64,000 nucleotides of DNA from Pseudooctadecabacter jejudonensis (GTDB taxonomy: Bacteria > Pseudomonadota > Alphaproteobacteria > Rhodobacterales > Rhodobacteraceae). Shown here piece after piece: positions 9,759 to 18,894 of the stretch. Within the stretch, counting starts at the first letter, position 1; each line of letters starts with the position of its first letter. Both the position numbers and the translations under genes were made by a program. The stretch covers positions 744,001-808,000 of the forward strand of contig NZ_FWFT01000001.1 of the NCBI RefSeq assembly GCF_900172275.1, in the 5' to 3' direction. The notes under the pieces are model-generated. The model saw only the letters and a program-made list of their open reading frames with translations, made no database searches and was not told the DNA's origin.

Positions 9759-11189
9759 TTACCCGTCGGGATGCCCCAGTTTGCGGATCGCGTCAACGAC
9801 AAGGCTGACTTTCGACCCCTTTGATCCTTTGACCAGCACCACATCGCCCGCATCGACAAGCCGCGTCGCCTGCCCTGCAAGGTCCGATGCGATGTCCGCG
9901 TAGGCCCCGCGTTTTTCCTCAGGCAGCGCATCATAAAGCGCACGCATGCGCGGCCCTGCACAATGCACCAGATGGATGTCGGTCATGTGCGGATTGTCCG
10001 CGATAGCGGCATGCATGGCCATCTCATCCGCGCCCAACTCCAACATATCGCCCAAGATCGCCACGCGGCGCCCCTTGACGACATGGCCCACGTTATCCAC
10101 GGGCGTATAGGACGCCAAAACCTCCAACGCCGCGGTCATGGACGTGGGATTGGCGTTGAACGCATCATCAATAAGCGCCACCGTTTCTTCGCGCGCGGGG
10201 TCCGTGGTGACATGTTCCAGCGTGCCGCGCCCCGCAGGAGGCTGCCACAACCCCAAATCCAACGCGCCCTGCACCAGATCCCCGCCCAAAGCCCGCGTGG
10301 CGGCCAGAATGGCCAGCCCGTTGGCTGCAAAATGACGGCCAGCGGTGTTGAGTTTGAACATCAGCGGACCGATGTCGCGCAAGTCAGCCTCAACAATTGT
10401 GGTTCCGTCGGCCAGTTGCACGTTGCCCAGCCTGTATTGCGCGGCCTCATCCGCGCCGACGCGAAAGGCGATTTTGGCAGCCTCCCAGGCTGCGGCCTCG
10501 ACCACCTCAAGGCAATCGGCGGGGATGTCGGAATTGTAGATGGCTGTGCCCGCGTCTTCTAGCCCCTTGAAAATGGATGCTTTTTCACGGGCAATTCCGG
10601 TCAGATCCTCGAACGCCTCCAGGTGTGCGGCGGCCACGGTGGTGACCAGCGCCACATGGGGCCGTGCCAGCCGCGACAAGGGTTCAATTTCACCTGGGTT
10701 GGACATGCCAATTTCTATGATGGCAAATTCCGTGTCCTGTGGCATCCGCGCCAGCGTCAGGGGGACGCCCCAGTGGTTGTTATAGCTGGCCTCAGCTGCG
10801 TGGGTGCGGCCCTGATGGGACAGCACCACACGGGCCATTTCCTTGGCGGATGTTTTCCCGACGGACCCCGTGATCGCCAGCACCTTGGCCTGCGTGCGCG
10901 CCCGTGCGGCGGCGCCCAACGACTCCAATCCCGACAGCACATCGTCCACGATCAAAAGCGGCGCATCCTCGGCCACGCCCTCGGGGCGATGGGTCACAAG
11001 GGCGGCAGCGGCCCCCTTGTCCAGCGCCATTTGCACAAAATCATGCCCGTCGCGCGCGGCCTTCAGGGCCACAAACAAATCGCCCGTCTCAATCGTGCGC
11101 GTGTCAATGCTGACGCCGGTGGCGGCCCAATCGGTGGTGGCCTGCCCGCCCGTGGCGGCGGCAGCCTCTGCTGAAGTCCAAAGTGTCAA
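9759..11189 (-). CDS. murF: UDP-N-acetylmuramoyl-tripeptide--D-alanyl-D-alanine ligase MurF
   Basis: MurF attaches D-Ala-D-Ala to the UDP-MurNAc-tripeptide using ATP. The 476-residue sequence shows SIDTRTIETGDLFVAL in the N-domain, the P-loop AITGSVGKTSAKEM, EIGMSNPGEI, and the C-domain DDAFNANPTSM and LGDMLELG motifs. The start codon is TTG at 11187-11189. It overlaps the murE stop codon (TTGA), and no nearby ATG or GTG fits the expected N-terminus as well, so translation is probably coupled to murE. Confidence in the family is high; the TTG start rests on overlap and length. Confidence 0.95.
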   Translation of the reverse strand: MTLWTSAEAAAATGGQATTDWAATGVSIDTRTIETGDLFVALKAARDGHDFVQMALDKGAAAALVTHRPEGVAEDAPLLIVDDVLSGLESLGAAARARTQAKVLAITGSVGKTSAKEMARVVLSHQGRTHAAEASYNNHWGVPLTLARMPQDTEFAIIEIGMSNPGEIEPLSRLARPHVALVTTVAAAHLEAFEDLTGIAREKASIFKGLEDAGTAIYNSDIPADCLEVVEAAAWEAAKIAFRVGADEAAQYRLGNVQLADGTTIVEADLRDIGPLMFKLNTAGRHFAANGLAILAATRALGGDLVQGALDLGLWQPPAGRGTLEHVTTDPAREETVALIDDAFNANPTSMTAALEVLASYTPVDNVGHVVKGRRVAILGDMLELGADEMAMHAAIADNPHMTDIHLVHCAGPRMRALYDALPEEKRGAYADIASDLAGQATRLVDAGDVVLVKGSKGSKVSLVVDAIRKLGHPDG

Positions 11190-12679
11190 ATGAGGTCTCC
11201 ATCAAGGGCGGAAACGGCCACGCTGGCCTGCTCCACATCGTCAAAAGGCAAAACATCGTCGCCGATGGTCTGTCCGGTCTCATGTCCTTTGCCCGCGATC
11301 AACAACGCATCGCCAGGCCCAAGCGCGTCTACCCCGCGCAAGATCGACTCAGCGCGGTCGCCGACCTCCGTAGCCTCCGGCGCGCCTTCCATCACAGCGG
11401 CGCGAATGGTGGCCGGATCCTCGGAACGGGGGTTGTCATCGGTCACAAAAACCACATCCGCATGCTCGGCCGCTGCAGCCCCCATAAGGGGCCGTTTGCC
11501 CGCATCACGGTCCCCGCCCGCGCCCACAATGGCGACCAGTTTGCCCATCACATGGGGCCGCATCGCCTGCAGGGCGGTCGCCACCGCATCGGGCGTGTGC
11601 GCGTAATCCACAAAGACCGATCCGCCATTTTTGCGTGTCGCCGCATGCTGCATCCTGCCGCGCACGGTGGTCAGATACGGCAGGGTGTCGAACACCTCCT
11701 CCGCATCCGAACCTGAGGCGATGCACAGCCCTGCGGCCAGCAACACATTGTCCGCCTGAAACCCGCCAATCAGGTTCAGACGCGCGGAAAAACGGCCCCG
11801 TTGCCAATCGAACAGGATCTGCTGGCCAGTCGCGTCAAACCGTTGCGCGTGCAAATGCAGCCGCGCATCGGGGTGGCGGCCCACGGTGATGACTTCGATC
11901 CCGCGCTCCTCGCACAGGGCCACAACCTCAGCCCCTTTGGGGTCGTCGATGTTGATCACAGCCGCGCCGTCTTCGGGCAGCAACCGTGTAAACAGACCCA
12001 TTTTTGCGTCAAAATACGCCTCAAACGTCTTGTGATAATCCAGATGATCCTGCGTGAAATTGCTAAACCCCGCCGCCGACAGCATCACCCCGTCCAACCG
12101 GCGCTGGTCGAGCCCGTGGGACGAGGCCTCCATCGCCACATGGCTAACCCCTTCGGCGCGGGCCGCGGCCAGCGCACGGTGCAGCGTGATCGGCTCCGGC
12201 GTGGTGTGTTTCAGCGGATGGGTCCAGACCCCTTCCACGCCCGTCGTACCAAGATTGACCGCCGCCTGTTCCATCTCAACCCAGATCTGGCGCGCGAAGG
12301 TCGATACGGACGTTTTGCCGTTGGTGCCTGTCACGGCGATCACCGTATCAGGGTGTGCGCCAAACCACAGGGACGCCGTCTGCGCCAAGGCCCCACGCGG
12401 GTCTTCGGTCAAAATCAACGCCGCATCCGACGCCGCCAGTTCCTCTGCGGCGATCTCGGCCCCTTGGGCGTCGGTCAGCACCGCAGCAGCGCCCATGCGC
12501 AAGGCATACTGAATAAACGCGCCCCCATGCACCTGCGCGCCGGGCAAGGCGAAAAACAAGTGGCCGTCCTTCACCTCTCGGCTGTCGACGCTCAGGCCGG
12601 TGATGTCAGGATTTCGGCCAGCTTGCGCGGTCAAACCGAGCGCCAAAAGCGACATCTGTTGCGTGGTATTGTCCGTCAT
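11186..12679 (-). CDS. murE: UDP-N-acetylmuramoyl-L-alanyl-D-glutamate--2,6-diaminopimelate ligase MurE
   Basis: MurE adds the third stem residue to UDP-MurNAc-Ala-Glu. The protein has LSVDSREVKDGHLFFAL at the N-terminus, the P-loop AVTGTNGKTSVSTF, TTPEPITLH, EASSHGLDQRR and FTQDHLDYH. The C-terminal DDNPRSEDP carries the DNPR signature of the meso-diaminopimelate-adding subtype, so the product is the DAP tripeptide typical of Gram-negatives. I chose the ATG at 12679 (497 residues), which gives the usual N-terminus. An in-frame start at 12709 would add ten Arg/Pro/Gly-rich residues. The gene follows ftsI by 39 bp. Confidence 0.96.
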   Translation of the reverse strand: MTDNTTQQMSLLALGLTAQAGRNPDITGLSVDSREVKDGHLFFALPGAQVHGGAFIQYALRMGAAAVLTDAQGAEIAAEELAASDAALILTEDPRGALAQTASLWFGAHPDTVIAVTGTNGKTSVSTFARQIWVEMEQAAVNLGTTGVEGVWTHPLKHTTPEPITLHRALAAARAEGVSHVAMEASSHGLDQRRLDGVMLSAAGFSNFTQDHLDYHKTFEAYFDAKMGLFTRLLPEDGAAVINIDDPKGAEVVALCEERGIEVITVGRHPDARLHLHAQRFDATGQQILFDWQRGRFSARLNLIGGFQADNVLLAAGLCIASGSDAEEVFDTLPYLTTVRGRMQHAATRKNGGSVFVDYAHTPDAVATALQAMRPHVMGKLVAIVGAGGDRDAGKRPLMGAAAAEHADVVFVTDDNPRSEDPATIRAAVMEGAPEATEVGDRAESILRGVDALGPGDALLIAGKGHETGQTIGDDVLPFDDVEQASVAVSALDGDLI

Positions 12680-12718
12680 GCCCGGCCCCCGGCTTTGGCG
12701 GGGTCGCATACCGCCCCG

Positions 12719-14512
12719 TTAGTTTGAGGTCAGTGTTACACCCGTTGGCGTGGCGGTTTCAACGTCTGGTCGCATGCCAAGGAGAGGCGCCACACGGCGT
12801 GTCATTTCGGCGGCCACGGGCACAGCTGTCCAACCGGCGGTGCGGCGCTGTTCGCCCAAAGCCTCGACCGATGGTTCATCCAGCGTCACGATCAGCACAT
12901 AGCGCGGGTCATCTGCGGGAAACACGGACGCAAAGGTCGCAATCGTGCGGTCGTCATAATAGCCGCCCGTGGGGCGCGGTTTGTCTGCAGTGCCGGTCTT
13001 GCCGCCCACCTCGTAGCCCTCAACGTCACCGAAAGATGCGGTGCCTTCGGTGACAACGGCGCGCAACATATCCCGCGACACGGCGCTGACCTGCTCGGAC
13101 ACAATGCGCGGCCCATTTTGCGGCCCGTCTTGGCGCAGCAACGTAGGCTCCACCCGCGTGCCGCCATTCAGCAGGCTGGAATAGGCAGCCGCCAGATGCA
13201 CCGGGGATGAGCTAAGCCCGTGCCCGTAAGAGATTGTCATCGTTGAAATTTCCGACCAATTTGGCGGCAACAACGGATCACCTGTGGGCGCCTCGACCAT
13301 CTCAACTTGCGTTTCTTCCAACAGGCCCAGCTGGCCCAGGAAATCCCGCTGACGTTCGCCGCCAATCATCATCGCAATCCGTGCGGTCCCGATGTTGGAG
13401 GATTTGACGATCACATCGGTCGCAGACAGCTGCGCGCCGTAATCGTGGAAATCACGGATGCGAAAGCGGCCCCATTGCAACGGCCCTTGCGTGTCGATCA
13501 TCGTACCCGCGTTGATCAACCCCAGCTCAATTGCTTGCGCCACAGTGAAAATCTTGAACACCGACCCCAGCTCATACACCCCCTGCACGGCGCGGTTGAA
13601 CAAGGGGCTGTCCGATTGATCGGTGGCGTTGTCGGCGGCGGTCAGAACGCGGGGCCGGTCGTTGGGATCAAAATCAGGCAAGGACACCATGCTGATAATC
13701 TCACCGGTGTGCACATCCATCAGAACCGATGACGCGCCTTTGGCCTGCATCAGCATCATCCCGCCGTGCAACACCCGCTCAGAGGCCGCCTGAACGGTCA
13801 GATCCAGCGACAATTCCAGCGGCGCGCCCCCCCGGGACGGATCGCGCAACGCGTCGTCAAAGAATTTCTCTACCCCGGCCACGCCGATGACTTCGGCGGA
13901 ATTCACACCCTCACGGCCATAGGTCGCACCGCCCAAGATATGCGCGGCCACGGACCCATTGGGATACAGCCGCATCTCACGCGGGCCGAACAGCAAACCG
14001 GGGTCGCCAATGTCGTGGACCGCTTGCATCTGTTCTGGCGAAATCTCACGCCGGACCCACAGGAACCGCCGCGATCCGGTGAAATCCTCAAGCAGTTCAT
14101 CCTCTTCCAGCTCAGGGAAAATCGCCGCCAGTTCGCGTGCAGCCTTCGCCGGGTCAATCATGTCGGGGATCTGCGCATACAGGCTGTGCGTGTCCAGATT
14201 GGTCGCCAGAACGCGTCCGTTTCTGTCCACGATATCAGCACGTTGCCCGATAATCGGGGATCCTGAGGCCTGCGCCGTCGGCTCCTCCGGCACGGAGCCT
14301 GCCAACATGCCCATCCGCGCACCAATCACCAAAAACGCACAAAAGAACGCAACCCCCATGACCAACAAACGGCTTTCGGCCTGCAGACGGGACCGATCGC
14401 GGTCGTCCTCATGGCGCAAACGTTTGTTTTCGGCCTCAATCGCGTCAGGGTTTTGCCCCTGTTCGCGTGCCTTGAGAATACGGGCCAGTGGGCGAAGGGG
14501 GGTGCGGATCAT
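12719..14512 (-). CDS. ftsI: Septal penicillin-binding protein 3 FtsI (PbpB)
   Basis: FtsI is the class B transpeptidase that crosslinks septal peptidoglycan in the periplasm as FtsW's partner. The 597-residue protein has a basic cytoplasmic N-terminus, one membrane anchor (LLVMGVAFFCAFLVIGARMG), a pedestal domain with the RADIVDRNGRVLATNL motif, and the transpeptidase domain. Its three active-site motifs are visible: ELGSVFKIF (SxxK), VKSSNIG (SxN) and GGKTGTADKP (KTG). The start overlaps the ftsL stop by 4 bp (ATGA). A charged, coiled region (EAENKRLRHEDDRDRSRL) precedes the membrane helix. Confidence 0.97.
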   Translation of the reverse strand: MIRTPLRPLARILKAREQGQNPDAIEAENKRLRHEDDRDRSRLQAESRLLVMGVAFFCAFLVIGARMGMLAGSVPEEPTAQASGSPIIGQRADIVDRNGRVLATNLDTHSLYAQIPDMIDPAKAARELAAIFPELEEDELLEDFTGSRRFLWVRREISPEQMQAVHDIGDPGLLFGPREMRLYPNGSVAAHILGGATYGREGVNSAEVIGVAGVEKFFDDALRDPSRGGAPLELSLDLTVQAASERVLHGGMMLMQAKGASSVLMDVHTGEIISMVSLPDFDPNDRPRVLTAADNATDQSDSPLFNRAVQGVYELGSVFKIFTVAQAIELGLINAGTMIDTQGPLQWGRFRIRDFHDYGAQLSATDVIVKSSNIGTARIAMMIGGERQRDFLGQLGLLEETQVEMVEAPTGDPLLPPNWSEISTMTISYGHGLSSSPVHLAAAYSSLLNGGTRVEPTLLRQDGPQNGPRIVSEQVSAVSRDMLRAVVTEGTASFGDVEGYEVGGKTGTADKPRPTGGYYDDRTIATFASVFPADDPRYVLIVTLDEPSVEALGEQRRTAGWTAVPVAAEMTRRVAPLLGMRPDVETATPTGVTLTSN

Positions 14513-14862
14513 TGGCTGACCTCTGGTGCATTGTCGGACGAAACCTCGACCGAATTGGTCAAATCAAAAACGATGCCGCCCGGATAGGCGATCTGGTCAA
14601 TCCGGCCGAACCCATCGGGCATCAGCGGCAACAGGCCCAGACGGTCAAAATTCAACTCTGCCAGATCGCGCAGGCGGTCAGGACGGTTCAGATAGGCCCA
14701 TTCCGCATTCAAAACGTTCAACCGCTGATGCGACACCCCAATCTGGCGGTGCAGATCACGGACCTCACGCAGGGACGCCTGCGTCTCATAATTCTCATGA
14801 TAGGCCCAATAGGCCAGACACATCACCATCACACCGGACAAAATGTATAGAAGTGAACGCAT
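14509..14862 (-). CDS. ftsL: Cell division protein FtsL
   Basis: A 117-residue bitopic protein with an N-terminal membrane helix (LLYILSGVMVMCLAYWAY) followed by a periplasmic coiled coil (ASLREVRDLHRQIGVSHQR) containing a LNAEWAYLNRPDRL motif typical of alphaproteobacterial FtsL. FtsL links FtsQ/FtsB to the FtsWI synthase. Both ends overlap neighbours: one base with rsmH (TAATG) and 4 bp with ftsI. The order rsmH-ftsL-ftsI supports the call more than sequence alone, as FtsL is poorly conserved. Confidence 0.92.
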   Translation of the reverse strand: MRSLLYILSGVMVMCLAYWAYHENYETQASLREVRDLHRQIGVSHQRLNVLNAEWAYLNRPDRLRDLAELNFDRLGLLPLMPDGFGRIDQIAYPGGIVFDLTNSVEVSSDNAPEVSQ

Positions 14863-15842
14863 TACCTTGTGTCCTTCAACTGCGGCATGCCAAGCTTTCT
14901 GCGGTCTGCCGTGCCTGCCGGCGCCTCCGTGCGCCGCGCCACGCGCAGCTTGGCGGACCGCGCGCGGGTGTTGGCGGCAAGTTCATCCGCGTCTGGGCCG
15001 ATGGCCTTTTTGGTCACAATCTCAAACGCGGGTGTCTCGGTGTCCAACGCGGGCGCGTAGCGGTTGGCGTTGCCCGTGGCCCCGGCGCGCTGCTGGAAGA
15101 ACCGTTTGACCATCCGGTCTTCCACCGAATGGAACGTCACGACCGCCAGATAACCACCGGGGGCCAGCACACGTTCGGCGGCCTCCAGCCCCTCAACCAG
15201 CTGGCCGTATTCGTCATTCACCGCAATCCGGATCGCCTGAAAACTGCGGGTTGCAGGGTGCGACTGGCCGGGTTTGGGCCGTGGCAGACACCCTTCGATC
15301 AGCTTTGCAAGCTGGAGGGTTGTCTCGATGGGGGCGCTTTCACGCTGCGCAACAATTTTACGGGCGATGCGCCTGCTGGCGCGCTCTTCCCCATACGTAA
15401 ATAGAATGTCAGCAATATCGGCTTCGCCCGCGTGATTGATAATGTCAGCTGCACTTTGCCCCTCCTGTCCCATCCGCATATCCAGCGGCCCGTCTTTCAT
15501 AAAGCTGAACCCCCGTTCAGCCTGATCGATCTGCATCGACGACACCCCAAGATCGAGGACAACGCCCTGCGCGCCCTCGCCCCCAACCGCGTCGAGGTTT
15601 GAAAATGTGTCTTGAATCAACATGATAGACGGATCATCGGCCACCCATGTTGCCGCCTTGATCACATCGGGGTCGCGGTCGATCCCGATGACCTGATCCG
15701 CCCCCGCCTTGATCAATTCGCGCGTATAGCCGCCCGCCCCGAACGTCCCATCAATCCATGTGCCCCCAATGGGCGAACAGGCCGCAACAAGCGGCCCGAT
15801 CAGAACGGGAATATGGGGGGATGTGGCGGCAGCGGTCCCCAT
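14862..15842 (-). CDS. rsmH: 16S rRNA (cytosine-1402-N4)-methyltransferase RsmH (MraW)
   Basis: RsmH methylates N4 of C1402 in the decoding centre of 16S rRNA using SAM. The 326-residue protein begins with [15 protein letters not shown] and shows the SAM-binding [38 protein letters not shown] and the C-terminal [13 protein letters not shown] motif. It sits 3 bp after mraZ, the classic mraZ-mraW start of the dcw cluster. The C-terminal residues 300-326 form an Arg/Ala-rich tail ([13 protein letters not shown]). Confidence 0.97.
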   Translation of the reverse strand: MGTAAATSPHIPVLIGPLVAACSPIGGTWIDGTFGAGGYTRELIKAGADQVIGIDRDPDVIKAATWVADDPSIMLIQDTFSNLDAVGGEGAQGVVLDLGVSSMQIDQAERGFSFMKDGPLDMRMGQEGQSAADIINHAGEADIADILFTYGEERASRRIARKIVAQRESAPIETTLQLAKLIEGCLPRPKPGQSHPATRSFQAIRIAVNDEYGQLVEGLEAAERVLAPGGYLAVVTFHSVEDRMVKRFFQQRAGATGNANRYAPALDTETPAFEIVTKKAIGPDADELAANTRARSAKLRVARRTEAPAGTADRRKLGMPQLKDTR

Positions 15843-15845
15843 GGA

Positions 15846-16361
15846 TCAGGCCTGATCCGGTGGGGTGGCTTGATCAAGGTAAAGAAGCGGATCGATGTCA
15901 TCGTCATCGTCGTCCTCTTCGGCCTCGAACCTCTCATAGGTGCCTGCGTCCCACAGCTCAAAATAATCGCCCATGGCGGTCATTGTTGCCAGCCCCGTGA
16001 GGCCGATCTGTTCGCGCAACCGTTGGGGCAACACGATGCGACCGTCTTTGTCGATCTCCGTTTCCCATGATTTGCCAAGGATCTTGCGCGATGCCTTTTT
16101 GCGCTGCACCGACCCGCGCGGCAGCCGTTTGATGCCCTCTTCAATCTCGGTCATCGCTTCGATGGTGTAGACATGCAGGCAGCCGTCCAGATGGGCGCCG
16201 TGCAACACAACCAAACGGGGGGATGGGTTTTCAGGGCAGCGCGGGTCACCGTCGGCTAGCACAGCGCGAAAGTCAGCCGGGATCGACATGCGCCCCTTGC
16301 CGTCCACCTTCTGGTGAAATTCGCCTCTGAAACTCAGACCCACTGTCCCGCGGCTCCTCAT
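15846..16361 (-). CDS. mraZ: Transcriptional regulator MraZ
   Basis: MraZ is an AbrB-fold DNA-binding protein that represses its own dcw operon in other bacteria. The 171-residue sequence has two MraZ repeats: FRGEFHQKVDGKGRMSIPAD in the first and WETEIDKDGRIVLPQRLRE in the second, each ending in the DxxGRxxxP signature. A very acidic tail (EAEEDDDDDDIDP) follows and is longer than in enterobacterial MraZ. I list the ATG at 16361. A GTG at 16343, eight to ten bases after AGGAG, would start the protein near SFRGEFHQ and is a serious alternative. It is the first gene after the UpsM-like leader. Confidence 0.94.
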   Translation of the reverse strand: MRSRGTVGLSFRGEFHQKVDGKGRMSIPADFRAVLADGDPRCPENPSPRLVVLHGAHLDGCLHVYTIEAMTEIEEGIKRLPRGSVQRKKASRKILGKSWETEIDKDGRIVLPQRLREQIGLTGLATMTAMGDYFELWDAGTYERFEAEEDDDDDDIDPLLYLDQATPPDQA

Positions 16362-16394
16362 CTGTCCCCCGATTAAAATCGCTCCGTTTAAACG

Positions 16395-16434
16395 GAAAAC
16401 GGCGGATCAGACTGCTGCCACTGCCTGATCCGCC
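16395..16434 (-). terminator. Intrinsic terminator inside the dcw leader
   Basis: The arms GGCGGATCAG (16401-16410) and CTGATCCGCC (16425-16434) form a perfect 10-bp stem with a 14-nt loop. Read on the minus strand, the stem is followed by GTTTTCC. It lies 40 bp before mraZ, so it must be bypassed for dcw expression. On the plus strand no T run follows, which sets the direction. Confidence 0.82.
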
Positions 16435-16604
16435 GACTTCTTCCCGTTGCCGGGAGTGTCCAGCTGCGCGCGCCACCTGGGGGGATGTCTGCTCGCTCGC
16501 GCGCCGGATCTCTTCGTTCAAGAAGTTGGGTGCCTGTATGAAACCTGACCTTGGGTTGGTCGGTGGGGTCGTTTGGTGCCCCGTGTTGTCTGCCCGTCTT
16601 CTTG
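16395..16604 (-). ncRNA. UpsM-like sRNA in the 5' leader of the dcw cluster
   Basis: On the minus strand upstream of mraZ there is a candidate promoter and, about 210 nt downstream, a strong intrinsic terminator. This is the layout of UpsM, a leader-derived sRNA of about 206 nt described upstream of mraZ in Rhodobacter sphaeroides and said to be conserved in Rhodobacteraceae. The interval has no convincing open frame with codon structure. The 5' end is predicted from the promoter and is uncertain by several bases; the 3' end is the terminator. Transcripts that read through the terminator would supply the dcw mRNA, so the leader probably controls cluster expression. Confidence 0.72.
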
Positions 16605-16610
16605 CAATCA

Positions 16611-16639
16611 TGTATGCACGGGAATTCGTGGTACGCCAA
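16611..16639 (-). promoter_or_regulatory. Candidate promoter of the UpsM/dcw leader
   Basis: On the minus strand TTGGCG (16639 to 16634) and CATACA (16616 to 16611) are separated by 17 bp, an acceptable sigma-70-like pair. Initiation about 7 bp further on gives a leader RNA of about 210 nt up to the terminator, agreeing with the known length of UpsM. The assignment is by eye only. Confidence 0.45.
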
Positions 16640-17001
16640 GGATTTTTTGGCACTTCATGGAACTACATGGTGTTTTAGGGGCCTGCTCAAAACAACATAT
16701 AGACCAAAAAGGGGGCAATTCGGGACACATTCAGTGCCAATGGGGAAATGAGTCACTAGATATTGTGACCTCTCGACCATCAAAAAAAGTTCCAGATTTT
16801 CCCAGAAAATTTCAGATTGTAGTGCCGAGAGGCCGATTTCCGGCCCCAATATGGGGAGATATACGCCGAAATCTGGCCGATTTCCACCGACTCACGGGTG
16901 ATTCACTGCAATTTGATTCGACCACACCATAAGTGTGCCATGGTTTCCCAAAGCGACCGGAAAATCCCATTCAGACCCTGATGGGCCCCAGCCCTTTGAC
17001 G
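16640..17001. other. AT-richer, repeat-bearing intergenic region upstream of the dcw leader
   Basis: No supported gene lies here. The stretch is clearly less GC-rich than its flanks. It contains an inverted repeat (GGCCGATTTC at 16831-16840 and GAAATCTGGCC at 16868-16878) enclosing CCCC-AATAT-GGGG (16844-16856), and the 11-mer GGCCGATTTCC occurs twice (16831-16841 and 16875-16885). Since the GNAT gene at 17002 reads into it, part may act as its 3' end. Otherwise it is upstream control sequence for the division cluster. Confidence 0.45.
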
Positions 17002-17496
17002 TTATGAGAGGTGTTTGTGCATGATATAGGCGTCAACCCGCCCCAAATCGGGGTGGCGGAACACCTGGGGCAGCGTGCCAATGGTCGCAAAGCCCAGCCT
17101 GCGCCACAGCGCGACCGCCCGCGTGTTGGACGCCAGCACCAGATTGAATTGCATGGCGTCAAAGCCCAGATCGCGGGCGGCCGTTAGGGAATGGGTGCAC
17201 ATGGCTGTCGCCACCCCCTGCCCTGCCGCCGCAGCCGCGGTGATATAGCCGCAATTGCAGATGTGGTCTGCATGGCCAGAAAAGTTGGCCTTTATATAGT
17301 AGGTGCCCAACAGGCCATTTGGCCCATCGGCCACAAAGCACGCCGCTGGCCCGTCAAACCACAGCGCGCGGGCGGCGTCTTCGGTGATATCTGTGGCCAC
17401 CGCATAGGTGTCGCCTGCACGAAACACCGGTTCGATCATCGCCCAGATCGCAGGCCAATCGGACGGCGCGGCCGGGCGGATGGTGATCCTGCTCAC
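17002..17496 (-). CDS. GNAT family N-acetyltransferase
   Basis: A 164-residue single-domain GNAT protein expected to transfer acetyl from acetyl-CoA to an amine. It opens with [14 protein letters not shown]. The acetyl-CoA-binding motif A is [12 protein letters not shown], matching the Q/RxxGxG/A pattern, and the C-terminal [21 protein letters not shown] is the usual motif B. Its ATG overlaps the stop of the Mrp gene by 4 bp, so it is probably co-transcribed. The substrate cannot be predicted. Confidence 0.88.
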   Translation of the reverse strand: MSRITIRPAAPSDWPAIWAMIEPVFRAGDTYAVATDITEDAARALWFDGPAACFVADGPNGLLGTYYIKANFSGHADHICNCGYITAAAAAGQGVATAMCTHSLTAARDLGFDAMQFNLVLASNTRAVALWRRLGFATIGTLPQVFRHPDLGRVDAYIMHKHLS

Positions 17497-18593
17497 CCCA
17501 TGCCGCCGTCGATAAGGCGCTTGGCAAGTGTGGCATAGGCCTCGGCCATGGGGCTGTCGCCTGCCGCGATGGGCGTGCCGGCATCCCCCGCCAGCCGGGT
17601 GTCCAGATCAATGGGAAGTTGCCCCAAGAACGGAACACCGATCGCCTCAGCCTCAGCGGCGACGCCGCCGTGCCCGAAGATGTGTTCCTCATGCCCGCAT
17701 TTGGGGCACACATAGGTCGACATATTTTCAATCAGCCCCAGAATTGGCGTTTTCAGGGTGCCGAACATGTCCAGCGCCTTGCGCGCATCCAACAAGGCCA
17801 CGTCCTGCGGCGTGCTGACCACAATCGATCCCGTCAAATGGGTTTTCTGGCAAAGTGTCAGCTGCACATCACCAGTGCCGGGCGGCAGATCGACCAACAG
17901 CACGTCAAGCTCCCCCCATTCCACCTGCGTCAACATCTGCTGCAACGCGCCCATCAACATCGGCCCGCGCCAAACAACGGCCTTGGCCGGATCCACCATC
18001 AGACCAATGGACATCATCGTCACGCCGTGGGCCTGCAATGGAATAATCGTCTTTCCGTCAGGCGACCCGGGCCGCGTGTTCACACCCATCATGCGCGGCT
18101 GGCTCGGCCCGTAGATATCGGCATCCAGCAAACCAACGCGCCGTCCCTGCCGCGCCAAGGCCACGGCGAGGTTTGACGACACGGTGGATTTGCCAACGCC
18201 GCCCTTGCCGGACCCAATCGCAATGATCCTGTCCACTCCCGGCACGCCCTCTGGCCCCGCCTGCGGCGTGGGATGACGACCGATCGTCAGATTTGGCGGT
18301 GTTTTGTCGGCGGGCGCGGCAGGCTGCTTGGCCGCCCCGCCTTGGGGCGCGTGGGCCGTCAGCACCACGGACACGGACGCCACACCATCCATCTTTTGCA
18401 CGATCATCTCAGCCGCTTGGCGAATAGGCTCCATCCGGCTGGCTGTGGCGGCATCGGGCGCTTCGATCACGAATCTGATCTGATCCCCATTCACCGACAA
18501 GGCGCGGATCATATCCCGCGAGACCAAATCCCCACCATCGGGCAGCCCAATGGTGCCCAAAGCCGCCAAAATTGTCTCTTTTGTCTGTGTCAT
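17493..18593 (-). CDS. Iron-sulfur cluster carrier protein, Mrp/NBP35 (ApbC) family
   Basis: A 366-residue P-loop ATPase that carries or assembles Fe-S clusters in the cytoplasm. An N-terminal DUF59/MIP18-like domain (residues about 1-85) is followed by a low-complexity linker and the ATPase domain with the deviant Walker [18 protein letters not shown], the [16 protein letters not shown] switch, and [16 protein letters not shown]. The cluster-binding pair C-x-x-C is in [15 protein letters not shown] chose the ATG at 18593 (AGGGA upstream) over a longer frame. It overlaps the GNAT gene downstream. Confidence 0.94.
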   Translation of the reverse strand: MTQTKETILAALGTIGLPDGGDLVSRDMIRALSVNGDQIRFVIEAPDAATASRMEPIRQAAEMIVQKMDGVASVSVVLTAHAPQGGAAKQPAAPADKTPPNLTIGRHPTPQAGPEGVPGVDRIIAIGSGKGGVGKSTVSSNLAVALARQGRRVGLLDADIYGPSQPRMMGVNTRPGSPDGKTIIPLQAHGVTMMSIGLMVDPAKAVVWRGPMLMGALQQMLTQVEWGELDVLLVDLPPGTGDVQLTLCQKTHLTGSIVVSTPQDVALLDARKALDMFGTLKTPILGLIENMSTYVCPKCGHEEHIFGHGGVAAEAEAIGVPFLGQLPIDLDTRLAGDAGTPIAAGDSPMAEAYATLAKRLIDGGMG

Positions 18594-18894
18594 ATCCCTG
18601 TGCCCCGCCGCCGGTGATCTTCCGTCTTTTCGCCTATGGTGTTCATAAACCGCCCAGAAAGCAGACAACAGGCCTCATTGCATGCCAATCAAGTAATCTT
18701 CCCTAGGGTCAAGCCAACCCAAGGGACAAAACTCTGGGTTTTCAAGTCATTAACCATGCACTTTCTGCATAGCAGCATTGCCAGACCCGGTATTGTGCAT
18801 CCGCAGCAAAGCCTTAAATCTTGTCTCGAAGGCGCAATACGGCGCCGCAACCCGAGACCCCAGAATTGGGTCGCAACATGAAAGAGCCCTAGTA
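18594..18894. promoter_or_regulatory. Divergent intergenic region between mrp and the DUF1127 gene
   Basis: This 301-bp gap must hold the promoters of both genes. An inverted pair AACCCA/TGGGTT lies at 18716-18740, and an ATGCAC/GTGCAT pair further right. DUF1127-CcsR loci in Rhodobacter are driven by heat-shock-type sigma factors (RpoHI/RpoHII), but I could not place a confident -35/-10 pair by eye. Confidence 0.35.

Noticed and set aside
16395-16660. RNase P RNA (rnpB) upstream of mraZ
   Set aside because: The conserved rnpB core pattern (GAGGAAAGTCCGGGC-like) is absent on both strands; the terminator and size match UpsM better.
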